Below, piece after piece: positions 55,351-63,845 of a DNA stretch of 64,000 nt. The position numbers and the translations under genes are program-made. The notes beneath the pieces were generated by a model that saw nothing but the letters and a program-made list of their open reading frames with translations, did no database searches and was not told where the DNA came from. How positions within the stretch are numbered: the first letter of the stretch is position 1; each line of letters starts with the position of its first letter. This stretch comes from Fidelibacterota bacterium (GTDB lineage Bacteria; Fidelibacterota; Marinisomatia; Marinisomatales; TCS55). The stretch spans positions 82,832 to 146,831 of the forward strand of contig SCKN01000006.1 of NCBI GenBank assembly GCA_004124385.1, read 5' to 3'.

Positions 55351-56305
55351 CATCAATCCCTTTATATAAAGCAGTACGAAATATGTTTTTCCTATCTGTC
55401 CATTTTCCATCTTGCTGGTCTTCTTCCAATGCCAGTTTCATCAAATTCATTTTAGCATCCATATTATCTATAAAATGTACGAGCAACGCTTCTTCAAAAC
55501 TTGGCTGCTTGGGACTTTGCCTTTCGAATTTACCTTGGTGAGATAAAATAATATGTTCTAGTTGCTGCTGTAGTATTTTTGGAAAACCTTTGATTTTAGC
55601 ACAGGCTTCCCGAACCATATCTCTGCCGATGACAATATGACCAATGAAATTTCCTTCATCGGTATACTCGGCTTCTAAACTAGAAGATATTTCAGTCAGC
55701 TTACCAATATCATGTAACAAAACTCCCGCCATAACTAAATCCTGATCCAGTTTGTATATAGGCGTCAATTTTTCAGCTATTTTTGCCATAGATAAAATAT
55801 GCTCCAAAAAACCTGATCTGTAATTATGATGCATCATGACTGATGCCGGATGAATAAGTAGCTTATCCTTATGTTCACGAAAAATATTTGACACTACTTT
55901 TTTAAGAAATGGGTTTTTCATTTTACCTATAATCTGTACAACTCTCTTCCACATTTTATTTGGATTGTAAGGAGAAGTAGGTACGATTAGTGATGGGTCA
56001 AATCCATAACGGCCGTAGTTTTTTACAGATGCTATATTAATTTTTTTAATAACCAGTTGCAAGCGATCCTTGAACGATTCAATATTTCCTTTAATTGCTA
56101 CGGGGTTTCCGGCAGAAAATTTTTCATTGAATTCATCTACTTTGTCCCAGACCTTGGCAGGAACCGTACCGGAATTATCTCTTAAAATAAGATCCAGATA
56201 TAAATCACCAGCGCGTGTATGACGTAAATGTTTTTCCACACAAAGGTAAAAGCCCTGAATTGAGGTACCTTCTAAAAACGATGATATTTGGGTAATAGGT
56301 TTCAT
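55340..56305 (-). CDS. 3'-5' exoribonuclease YhaM family (OB fold + HD domain)
   Basis: 321 residues. N-terminal OB-fold domain (FYLCVEKHLRHTRAGDLYLD; VPAKVWDKVDEF) is followed by an HD phosphohydrolase domain with HPASVMMHHNYRSGFLEHIL, VMAGVLLHDIGKLTEI and IILSHQGKFERQSPKQPSFE. This matches YhaM/CBF1-type 3'-5' exonucleases acting on RNA and possibly DNA. Overlaps the ECF S-component gene by 11 bases. Confidence 0.88.
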   Translation of the reverse strand: MKPITQISSFLEGTSIQGFYLCVEKHLRHTRAGDLYLDLILRDNSGTVPAKVWDKVDEFNEKFSAGNPVAIKGNIESFKDRLQLVIKKINIASVKNYGRYGFDPSLIVPTSPYNPNKMWKRVVQIIGKMKNPFLKKVVSNIFREHKDKLLIHPASVMMHHNYRSGFLEHILSMAKIAEKLTPIYKLDQDLVMAGVLLHDIGKLTEISSSLEAEYTDEGNFIGHIVIGRDMVREACAKIKGFPKILQQQLEHIILSHQGKFERQSPKQPSFEEALLVHFIDNMDAKMNLMKLALEEDQQDGKWTDRKNIFRTALYKGIDESK

Positions 56306-56352
56306 AGATTAATCCATACTTTACAATACTGAAAATAAGTAAACTTGAGTAT

Positions 56353-56835
56353 ATGAAAGTAACATTGGATACAGTCTTATATTCCAACACCAGTGACCGA
56401 ATAATTCTACAGTCATGTATGCAAAACTGGTTCAGGAATCCAAAAGACTTACAATTCACCGATCCACGTATGTCCTATCCATTTGATTTTAGAAAATGGT
56501 GTTCACTATCTTATAAAGAAAAAAACACCAAAACATTCGTAATCAAAAAAGATAAATGGATTATTGGTTATATAAGTTTAAAGACTGTACCTGAAAAAAA
56601 ACAAGCTCATCTCTTCCACTTATTTGTAGATAAAGAATACCGGCAATTGGGTTTGGCTAGAATGCTCATAGATCATGTAGTTAAATTGTCAAAAGATCTG
56701 CACTTAAACTATATTACTTTAAATGTCACACCTAAAAATGAAAGAGCAATCATTATTTATAAAGCAGCTGGCTTTGAGGAAAATGGAATTACATCCAGTG
56801 GCAGTGTTAAAATGAAAAAACTGGTGGATCAGTAA
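56353..56835 (+). CDS. GNAT family N-acetyltransferase
   Basis: 160-residue acetyl-CoA dependent acetyltransferase. Motif A is seen as HLFHLFVDKEYRQLGLARML, with the acetyl-CoA loop RQLGLA. The late LNVTPKNERAIIIYKAAGFE is the typical RimI/RimJ-like motif B. The substrate is unknown. It stands alone on the plus strand between minus-strand operons. Confidence 0.86.
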   Translation: MKVTLDTVLYSNTSDRIILQSCMQNWFRNPKDLQFTDPRMSYPFDFRKWCSLSYKEKNTKTFVIKKDKWIIGYISLKTVPEKKQAHLFHLFVDKEYRQLGLARMLIDHVVKLSKDLHLNYITLNVTPKNERAIIIYKAAGFEENGITSSGSVKMKKLVDQ

Positions 56836-56839
56836 CTGG

Positions 56840-56875
56840 TTGAATAAAAACTATCTAACCACTCACCTTATTCAA
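56840..56875. repeat. Inverted repeat between convergent genes
   Basis: ttgaataa (56840-56847) is repeated inverted as ttattcaa (56868-56875), separated by 20 bases. It sits between the convergent acetyltransferase and FeoB-associated genes. It could act as a weak bidirectional terminator, but the arms are A/T-rich and no strong T-run follows. Confidence 0.3.
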
Positions 56876-57036
56876 TCACGATTTTGATTCTTTCTGTTTT
56901 TTATTAATTCAGGAACATCACAATTGTCACATTTGGGATCAGCATCTCCCTGTTTCCAATTTTTTCTGAAACGCATAATTGTATAAACAAATGCAGCAAT
57001 AAGAATTGCTGATGCTATTAGTGTCTGAAAATCCAT
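56872..57036 (-). CDS. FeoB-associated Cys-rich small membrane protein
   Basis: 54 residues, read directly from the sequence: MDFQTLIASAILIAAFVYTI is one membrane helix, followed by a short basic stretch and DPKCDNCDVPELIKN with a CxxC pair. This is the size and pattern of the FeoB-associated Cys-rich family found downstream of feoB. The CxxC may bind iron or a cluster near the transporter exit; that role is inference. It starts nine bases after the feoB stop. Confidence 0.82.
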   Translation of the reverse strand: MDFQTLIASAILIAAFVYTIMRFRKNWKQGDADPKCDNCDVPELIKNRKNQNRD

Positions 57037-57045
57037 TTTAATTAC

Positions 57046-59190
57046 TTAACCATACCCAAGTAACAGCCCGCCTTGGTAGACTATGAAAGATGCTCCAAAG
57101 GCTAACCCGTTCATGTAAATAATCATAAATAAAGGCCATTTCCACGAATTAGTTTCATTTCGAACAATCGCAAACGTAGCCATACACTGGGCAGCAAACA
57201 CAAAGAAAACCATTAATGATATTGCAACGAGTGGTGTATAAAGTGGCTTGCCAGTTTCTGGATTTTTATCAGATTTCATCGCATCTTTCAACTGCACAAT
57301 ATTATCCAAATTAGACTCAATATTATAAATAGTTGCCATGGTACTTACTAATACTTCCCGCGCAGCAAAAGATGTAATTAAACCAATACCCAATTTCCAA
57401 TCAAACCCTAATGGCTTAATTATTGGCTCAATTGCTTGTCCGATTTTACCGGCATAACTTGTCCGAATTGGATTTTCATTACCATTTGTTTCATCCACTT
57501 TTGGGTAAGATGCCAAAAACCATAAAACAATAGAAATGGATAAAATAATTTTTCCGGCATTTACCACGAATAATTTTCCTCTATTCAATACTTGACTAAA
57601 TACAGAGGTCCAAAGAGGGATTCTATATGGCGGTAATTCCATTACAAATGATGATTTTCCTTCTACCTTTATGAATAAACTAAAAACTTTTGCCAGAACA
57701 AATGCGGTAACTGTACCTAAAAAATACATTATGACCAAAATCAATCCTTGGAGATTAAAAAAACCAAAAACGTGGGTTGCTGGAATAAATGCACCAATCA
57801 TTAATGTATAAACCGGCAAACGAGCGCTACAACTCATAAGCGGTAAAACTAAAATGGTAATGAGTCTTTCTTTCCAACTGTCAATGGTTCGAGTTGACAT
57901 TATACCGGGAATAGCACAGGCATAGCCACTCATTAATGGAAGCACTGATCGTCCGTGCAAACCGATCATTTTCATAAAGCTATCCATCATAAATGCAACT
58001 CTGGCCATATAACCTGTATCTTCAAGCAACGTCATAAAAAACATTAAAATTAATATTTGTGGTAGAAAAATGAGAATGGATCCCACACCGGCAATAATTC
58101 CTTCTACTAGTAAATCCCGCAGCATACCGGCAGACATTAAATTCAGCACTTGGTTTCCTATCCATGCCACACCACTATTTATCCAATCCATGGGTACGGT
58201 TGCCCACGTGAAAATGGACTGAAAAATAAAATAGAGTATCGTTACAAAAATAGCCGGGCCGACCCATTTGTGAGTCAGTAGCTTATCCAGTTTCTCACTG
58301 TAATTATATTCTTTAAGATTTGATTCAATATTGATATTTCCTGTAGCCAATACACTATCCAACCATTCATACCTTAAGGTCGCTTCCATAATTCTATGTT
58401 TGATACCTATATTTTCTAAAATATCCACAGCTGCTACTCTTTTTTCCTGTAATGACTTTTTAAATGCTGCATCGACGATCATTCCATTTGCAGACATTTC
58501 AGTATATATTTCTACAGTTGATTTACGGGTAATTAACCGTAACGCTTGCGCTTTTGCTAGTCGATTATTATAGCTAAACTGTGTTTTCAACATTTCTTCC
58601 AATGGCTTTAATGCATTGGAAATATCGTCATTTAGAAAAATTGGAAATGGATTTTCTACAACGTTGGAATTCATTGATTTTTTAACGGATTCAAGCAATT
58701 CACTTTGACCCCACTTTTCTGTGGCTGACATAGGGATGATAGCTGCAACATCTAAATCATTAGCTAATTTTTCATAATTAATATTTAAATCTTGTTTAAC
58801 CATATCCATCATATTCAATGCAACCACTATGGGGATTCCAAGATCAGCCAACTGTGAAGTAAGGTATAAATTGCGACTCAAGTTCGTTGCATCTACAACA
58901 GAAATAATAACATCTGGAGGTTCATGTCCATGAATCCAATTCAAGACCTGTTCAGTCACAATACGTTCATCCATGGATTCAGGTGTTAAACTATACGTAC
59001 CCGGTAAATCAAGAATATTGAATTGATCACCAGCGGCAAAACGAGCCAATCCGGTTTTCTTTTCAACCGTAACACCCGGATAATTGGACACCTTATGATT
59101 TAAACCGGTCAGTAAGTTGAAAATGGCAGTTTTGCCACTATTAGGATTTCCTACAAGCGCAGCCCAAGATGTTTGAACTGAAGAGATCAT
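57046..59190 (-). CDS. feoB: Ferrous iron transport protein B
   Basis: 714-residue GTP-driven Fe(II) transporter. The N-terminal G domain has VGNPNSGKTAIFNLLTG (G1), VTVEKKTG (G2 region), LDLPGTYSLTPES (G3) and ALNMMDM (G4). A helical GDI domain (to about 270) follows, then about eight to ten membrane helices with two Gate segments, for example SCSARLPVYTLMIGAFIP with the conserved Cys. It overlaps feoA by one base. Confidence 0.97.
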   Translation of the reverse strand: MISSVQTSWAALVGNPNSGKTAIFNLLTGLNHKVSNYPGVTVEKKTGLARFAAGDQFNILDLPGTYSLTPESMDERIVTEQVLNWIHGHEPPDVIISVVDATNLSRNLYLTSQLADLGIPIVVALNMMDMVKQDLNINYEKLANDLDVAAIIPMSATEKWGQSELLESVKKSMNSNVVENPFPIFLNDDISNALKPLEEMLKTQFSYNNRLAKAQALRLITRKSTVEIYTEMSANGMIVDAAFKKSLQEKRVAAVDILENIGIKHRIMEATLRYEWLDSVLATGNINIESNLKEYNYSEKLDKLLTHKWVGPAIFVTILYFIFQSIFTWATVPMDWINSGVAWIGNQVLNLMSAGMLRDLLVEGIIAGVGSILIFLPQILILMFFMTLLEDTGYMARVAFMMDSFMKMIGLHGRSVLPLMSGYACAIPGIMSTRTIDSWKERLITILVLPLMSCSARLPVYTLMIGAFIPATHVFGFFNLQGLILVIMYFLGTVTAFVLAKVFSLFIKVEGKSSFVMELPPYRIPLWTSVFSQVLNRGKLFVVNAGKIILSISIVLWFLASYPKVDETNGNENPIRTSYAGKIGQAIEPIIKPLGFDWKLGIGLITSFAAREVLVSTMATIYNIESNLDNIVQLKDAMKSDKNPETGKPLYTPLVAISLMVFFVFAAQCMATFAIVRNETNSWKWPLFMIIYMNGLAFGASFIVYQGGLLLGYG

Positions 59191-59423
59191 TATTTAATCA
59201 GGATATTTCGAGCATCGTTTTGCCGTAGAGATACATGATAATCACGTACTTTCAATTCGATGGGCCCGTTCATAGGCGCAGTTTTGATACGGCGGATACT
59301 GATACCGGGAAGGATACCCATTTCCACAAGGCGGGATTGAAGTTCCATATCGCCTTTAAAAGAATGCACAGTTGCAATTTCACCATCCTTTAATTCAAAT
59401 AGAGTCACTGGCAATTCTCGCAT
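59190..59423 (-). CDS. feoA: Ferrous iron transport protein A
   Basis: 77-residue SH3-like cytoplasmic protein that supports FeoB. It has VTLFELKDGEIATVHSFKGD, LQSRLVEMGILPGISIRRI and NGPIELKVRDYHVSLRQNDA, all characteristic. It overlaps the end of the fur-family gene by 19 bases and feoB by one. Confidence 0.95.
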   Translation of the reverse strand: MRELPVTLFELKDGEIATVHSFKGDMELQSRLVEMGILPGISIRRIKTAPMNGPIELKVRDYHVSLRQNDARNILIK

Positions 59424-59830
59424 AAACCAAATAGTTGATGAATATGCCGTACGAGTTTAAATCCATATTCTTTTGCTACTTTATCCTGAAGATCCTCTAT
59501 CTGATCAACAAGAAATTCATCGATTCGACCGCATTGTATACAAATAATATGATCATGATGATGACTGTCAATCCTGTGTTCGAATTTACTGGGTCCTACA
59601 CCTAAATCCAGTTTGCGTACAAAGTTGTTTTTTAAAAGTACATCTATTGTGCGATATACAGTAGCCCTTGATACTGAAATCCCTTTTTGCCTGATAGCCA
59701 TATAAATTTCGTCGGCTTCACGGTGGTCATCACTGGAGATGATTTCATTCCACACTGCTTCTCTCTGGCTTGTAAAACGTAAACCTTCATTATGGAGGAT
59801 TTTCTTTAATCTTTTTAGACCTTTAGACAT
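59405..59830 (-). CDS. Fur family transcriptional regulator
   Basis: 141-residue metalloregulator. N-terminal winged helix (LRFTSQREAVWNEIISSDDH; SVSRATVYRTIDVLLKNN), then the metal-sensing dimer domain with FEHRIDSHHHDHIICIQCGR and a C-terminal CENC; the two CxxC pairs form the structural zinc site. Co-transcribed with feoA and feoB, so it is most likely the iron regulator Fur itself, though Zur or PerR cannot be excluded from sequence alone. Ribosome-binding site AAGGA precedes the ATG. Confidence 0.93.
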   Translation of the reverse strand: MSKGLKRLKKILHNEGLRFTSQREAVWNEIISSDDHREADEIYMAIRQKGISVSRATVYRTIDVLLKNNFVRKLDLGVGPSKFEHRIDSHHHDHIICIQCGRIDEFLVDQIEDLQDKVAKEYGFKLVRHIHQLFGLCENCQ

Positions 59831-59842
59831 AATTATTCCTTA

Positions 59843-59859
59843 TTGAGATTGAGTCTCAA
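59843..59859 (-). promoter_or_regulatory. Fur-box-like operator upstream of fur-feoAB
   Basis: ttgagattgagtctcaa is an inverted repeat with 6-base arms (ttgaga/tctcaa) and 5-base centre. It also fits the 7-1-7 Fur box layout TGAGATT-G-AGTCTCA, close to the common half-site TGAGAAT. It lies 13 bases upstream of the fur-family start, where bound repressor would block transcription or initiation, so autoregulation is likely. Confidence 0.6.
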
Positions 59860-59984
59860 AGAAGTTAAGAACAAATTTATTTTCCTGAAAGGAAATTATA
59901 AGGTTTTATACTCATTTGAATTATTCAACAGATAGAAAATATTTTTTTGTGTATTGAAATGAGTATAAATAAATGGATTATAAT

Positions 59985-60017
59985 TTTACGTAATTATTTA
60001 AAATATAATTACGTAAA
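59985..60017. repeat. 12-bp inverted repeat with TTACGTAA cores
   Basis: tttacgtaatta (59985-59996) and taattacgtaaa (60006-60017) are perfect inverted copies around a 9-base spacer. The word ttacgt recurs at 60027, 60042 and 60095. The block fills the 298-base spacer between the end of uvrD and the fur-family gene, which has no coding signal on either strand. It may be a binding site cluster or a folded mRNA end. Confidence 0.6.
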
Positions 60018-60128
60018 CAATCTAGATTACGTTTTACATATTTACGTTTTATCTTTTGTGGAATTCACATTACTGGAATCTAGTTATTACTTGATTACGT
60101 AGATAATAAATTAATGAGACTAATAGAT

Positions 60129-62297
60129 TTAGCTGACTTTTTTTAGCTTTGCGAACTTGACGATTAATTTCTTTTTAAGACCGCCTTTAAACACGACTCC
60201 CACACGTTGATTTTCACCAGAGCCACTTAATGCCATAATTTTTCCCACGCCAAAAATGGCATGTTCTATTTGATCACCCACTCGAAAATCATCAAAAATA
60301 GTTACAGTTCGCTTCACTTCCATTTTAGAGTAGCCACGATTTGAACCAATAATTTTACGTGTTAATGCAGATGAATATTTGATATTTTCTAAATGGTCTT
60401 TCGGGATTTCACGAACAAACCGTGAAACCAATCCATAAAACTGATCTGCTCCAGCTCTACGTCGGTTGTTGGCATAAAGTAAAAAGACGTTTTGTTTTGC
60501 TCGAGTTAAAGCAACGTAGAACAACCGTCGTTCTTCAGCTAATTCCTGTTTAGAATGCAGACTGTTGTATAATGGAAATAAGCCATCTTCCAAACCCGTT
60601 AAAAACACAACGGGAAATTCCAATCCTTTTGATGAATGAACTGTCATTAGCGTTACCTTATTTTCCTGGTTATTCCAACGATCGATACCTGTTAGCAAAG
60701 ATACTTCTTCAAGAAATTGTGTTAATAACATATCGGGGTTATGAGCCATAAATTCATCCACACTATTTAAGACTTCATTTATATTGTTTATTCGTTCCAA
60801 GTCTTCAAGAGAGTCTTGGCGTTTATAATGCTTTATAATCCCCGTTTCATCCACAAGTGTCCTTACTAATTCACCGGCATTCAGTTTATCAAGTAAATCA
60901 TGATATTTGCTGATAATATCGTAGAAACTTCTTAATTCTTCCGCTTGTTTCCCACGGATATTCATCTTCGATGGATCTGCTAATACATCAAATAATTCTT
61001 GTTTAGACTTTATCGCTTCCTGAACACATTTATCCACAGTTTTTAAACCAATACCCCGAGGTGGAAAATTGACAACTCTACGTAATGCAATTGTATCTTT
61101 TTTATTCACGATTAATTGCAGATAAGACAGTAAATCTTTCACTTCTTTACGTTCATAGAAACGGATACCGCCAATAATTTTATAGGGGATACCATTCCTA
61201 CGCAGACTGTCTTCCAAGGCTCTGGATTGGACATTCGTACGATAAAGAACAGCAAAATCACTAAACGTACGTTTATTCATTTTTATTTCTTTTTCCAGAA
61301 CACTGATTAGCGCGTCCGCTTCTTCCATTTCATCGTTTGTTTCTAGAAGTCCTAGTTTGTCACCGGCACCGTTCATGGCTCTTAATTCTTTCAAAGCACG
61401 GTTTTCATTATTTTTTACAACAGCACTTGCAGCATTAAGTATCTGCTGGGTCGAACGGTAATTCTGCTCCAATTTATAAATTTTACAACCTGGAAATGAT
61501 TTTTCAAAATCTAGAATATTACGTATATCTGCTCCCCGCCATCCGTAAATGGATTGGTCATCATCACCCACAACACAAATCTGATTATGGACAGTTGCAA
61601 TCGCATTGATAAATAAAAATTGAGGACGATTTGTATCCTGAAATTCATCCACAAGCACATACTTCCATTTATCCTGATATTTTTTCAGTACTTCTGGAAA
61701 TTTTTCAAATAAAATCAATGGAAAGAGTAAAAGGTCATCAAAATCCAAGGCATTGTTCTTTTGCAACTCTATTTGGTATTTCTTAAAAACATCACAAATT
61801 GTTTTATCTAATATTGTTCTGGCAGATCGTTTTGCGGCAGAAGGATTCTGCATTTTGTTTTTAAAATTACTAATTCTATTTCTGACTGTTTTAGGTTCTA
61901 AATAATTACGAGCTATATTCATTCCATCCATTACCAACCTAATTAGAGCAATTTGATTCTGGACATCATAAATAACAAAATCTCGAGTAAATCCTAAACG
62001 ATGAATTTCTTTTCTTAGCAAACGTGAACAGATCGAATGAAATGTACCAATATTTAATTGTACATTTTTTTGCTTAAGTAAAGAGAGGACCCTTTTTGAC
62101 ATTTCTTCTGCAGCTTTATTCGTAAATGTTACTGCTAAAATTTCTTCTGGTTTAAATTCACCCTCTTCAATCAAATATGCAATTTTATGCGTTAAAACAC
62201 GTGTTTTACCACTTCCGGCGCCTGCAAATATCAATACGGGGGATCCAATAGCTTCCACTGCTTTTTTCTGAATCTTATTTAGAGTTTCCTTTGCCAT
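60129..62297 (-). CDS. ATP-dependent DNA helicase UvrD/PcrA
   Basis: 722-residue superfamily 1A 3'-5' helicase of nucleotide excision and mismatch repair. Motif I is FAGAGSGKTRVLTHKIAY, motif II is LVDEFQDTNRPQF, motif III is GDDDQSIYGWRGAD, motif IV is EQNYRSTQQIL, and VTLMTVHSSKGLEFPVVF and YVALTRAKQNVFLLY are motifs V and VI. The C-terminal Tudor-like segment (GDQIEHAIFGVGKIMALSG) matches PcrA/UvrD. It follows mltG by 17 bases. Confidence 0.95.
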   Translation of the reverse strand: MAKETLNKIQKKAVEAIGSPVLIFAGAGSGKTRVLTHKIAYLIEEGEFKPEEILAVTFTNKAAEEMSKRVLSLLKQKNVQLNIGTFHSICSRLLRKEIHRLGFTRDFVIYDVQNQIALIRLVMDGMNIARNYLEPKTVRNRISNFKNKMQNPSAAKRSARTILDKTICDVFKKYQIELQKNNALDFDDLLLFPLILFEKFPEVLKKYQDKWKYVLVDEFQDTNRPQFLFINAIATVHNQICVVGDDDQSIYGWRGADIRNILDFEKSFPGCKIYKLEQNYRSTQQILNAASAVVKNNENRALKELRAMNGAGDKLGLLETNDEMEEADALISVLEKEIKMNKRTFSDFAVLYRTNVQSRALEDSLRRNGIPYKIIGGIRFYERKEVKDLLSYLQLIVNKKDTIALRRVVNFPPRGIGLKTVDKCVQEAIKSKQELFDVLADPSKMNIRGKQAEELRSFYDIISKYHDLLDKLNAGELVRTLVDETGIIKHYKRQDSLEDLERINNINEVLNSVDEFMAHNPDMLLTQFLEEVSLLTGIDRWNNQENKVTLMTVHSSKGLEFPVVFLTGLEDGLFPLYNSLHSKQELAEERRLFYVALTRAKQNVFLLYANNRRRAGADQFYGLVSRFVREIPKDHLENIKYSSALTRKIIGSNRGYSKMEVKRTVTIFDDFRVGDQIEHAIFGVGKIMALSGSGENQRVGVVFKGGLKKKLIVKFAKLKKVS

Positions 62298-62314
62298 AAT
62301 TTTTTCAGTTTTCT

Positions 62315-63352
62315 TTATTTAATTTTTTTCCGGAAATTTCTTTTGCGATTTGCTTTAAATTTTCGCTTTGCCTTATTATGCTCTTGCTCTGTTTTTGAAA
62401 ACTCATGATATCCATCTCCCCGTGCGACAAAAAACAAATAATCATTTTTCATTGGATATAAAGCTGCTAGAATTGATTCTTTTCCTGGATTATTTATAGG
62501 ACCAGGCGGCAATCCTTTATTTAAATATGTATTATAAGGTGATTCAATTTTTAGATCTTTATTCAATAATCTACGCGGACCATCATTAATGATATACTGA
62601 ATCGTTGGATCGGCTTGCAGTTTCATCCCCTTTTTCAATCGGTTATGATACACACCCGAAATCACAGGCCGCTCAGAGTTATATAACGCTTCCCCTTCGA
62701 TGATGGATGCCAATGTTATCATTTCTTTAATATTAAATCCTAATTCTTGAGCTCTGGCGTGAAGAGAGTCTGTAACGCAATTATGATATTCTTTGACCAT
62801 TATATCCATTATTTCTTTAGGGTTTTGATCTTCCAAAAAATAATACGTATCAGGGAAAAGGAATCCTTCAAAGGAATCATGTTTGATATTCCATTTTCTC
62901 AATAAACTTTTATTTTCACTTAATTTGATAAACTCATCTGCATCAGTTCCTAAAACTTTTTCCAATTCAGCAGCAATGATTTTAATGGTCCATCCCTCTT
63001 GTACTGTAACACGTATCAGATTAGGTGCCCCATTTACTAATTGGTCAATAATCTGATAATTGGAGCGTGCGCCATTCAATGTATATGATCCTGCTGGTAA
63101 TTTTTTTTCGTGACCAAGGGCCCATACTGCAATTCGAAACATTTGTTTATTGGCTATAATATTCATTTCTTTCAGTATTCTGCTGACATCTGTAACATTG
63201 GCACCTTTCGGAATATTCACTTTGACCATTGCATAAGGATTCGCCTGTGGCCAATTAATGATTAACTGGTAAAAAGCAAGAGCACTGAGTAGAATAACTC
63301 CAAGCACCACGCCAACCAATCGTTTCCCCGGATAAAAGTTCTGTAACGCCAT
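62315..63352 (-). CDS. mltG: Endolytic murein transglycosylase MltG
   Basis: 345-residue inner-membrane enzyme that cleaves nascent glycan strands and ends their elongation. An N-terminal membrane helix (VGVVLGVILLSALAFYQLII) is followed by a LysM-like part and the YceG catalytic domain: EGFLFPDTYYF, TLASIIEGEALYNSERPVIS with the catalytic Glu, and GMKLQADPTIQY. The tail is strongly basic. Confidence 0.94.
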   Translation of the reverse strand: MALQNFYPGKRLVGVVLGVILLSALAFYQLIINWPQANPYAMVKVNIPKGANVTDVSRILKEMNIIANKQMFRIAVWALGHEKKLPAGSYTLNGARSNYQIIDQLVNGAPNLIRVTVQEGWTIKIIAAELEKVLGTDADEFIKLSENKSLLRKWNIKHDSFEGFLFPDTYYFLEDQNPKEIMDIMVKEYHNCVTDSLHARAQELGFNIKEMITLASIIEGEALYNSERPVISGVYHNRLKKGMKLQADPTIQYIINDGPRRLLNKDLKIESPYNTYLNKGLPPGPINNPGKESILAALYPMKNDYLFFVARGDGYHEFSKTEQEHNKAKRKFKANRKRNFRKKIK

Positions 63353-63480
63353 GATTTATGGGGTACGAATTTAGAGACATTTTTTAACACGAGTCAATTT
63401 TCTGATTATTAATTTTATTACATGAATCATAAAGATTCTCTTTGGTCAAGGGAATTGCTTGCTTTAATTTCCCCGCCGCA

Positions 63481-63711
63481 ATGAGTAAAGGTATTGAAGA
63501 AAAACACGTACATCTGATTGAGGGGTGGGCTTTTACCCGTAAAAATTATTTTATTTTTGCTATAGGAGTTTTGCTGATTGCATTAGGATATTGGGTTATG
63601 GCTTCAGGAGAAACAACAAGCACCCAAAGTCTGACAGTTGCTCCAATTATGCTTTTTCTTGGTTATATCATCGTTATTCCAGCGGCACTTATTTACCGGG
63701 ATAAAAAATAG
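63481..63711 (+). CDS. DUF3098 family small membrane protein
   Basis: 76 residues from ATG 63481: a short soluble N-terminus, then GWAFTRKNYFIFAIGVLLIA and GYWVM, a loop, and a second helix (LTVAPIMLFLGYIIVIPAAL). The pattern Phe-x-Lys-Asn-Tyr before helix 1 and two helices match DUF3098, a family of unknown function in Bacteroidota relatives. A TTG at 63442 upstream is in frame but unsupported. It is divergent from mltG and precedes tRNA-Asp. Confidence 0.8.
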   Translation: MSKGIEEKHVHLIEGWAFTRKNYFIFAIGVLLIALGYWVMASGETTSTQSLTVAPIMLFLGYIIVIPAALIYRDKK

Positions 63712-63723
63712 CATATTAAATTT

Positions 63724-63797
<74 letters not shown>

Positions 63798-63806
63798 CTC
63801 CTTATA

Positions 63807-63845
63807 AACCCCGTTTTCTCGTCAAGAGCTCGGGGTTTTTCTTTG
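63807..63845 (+). terminator. Rho-independent terminator after tRNA-Asp
   Basis: aaccccg (63807-63813) pairs with cggggtt (63831-63837) across a loop that contains a small ctc/gag helix, followed by a T-rich run. It lies ten bases after the tRNA end and should end its transcript. Confidence 0.8.

Noticed and set aside
59985..60017. Intrinsic terminator for uvrD
   Set aside because: The hairpin would be almost entirely A/T and lacks a following T-run on the minus strand, and it lies over 110 bases beyond the uvrD stop.
63442..63480. Upstream TTG start for the DUF3098 protein
   Set aside because: The extra 13 residues have no homology; ATG at 63481 gives the family-like N-terminus.
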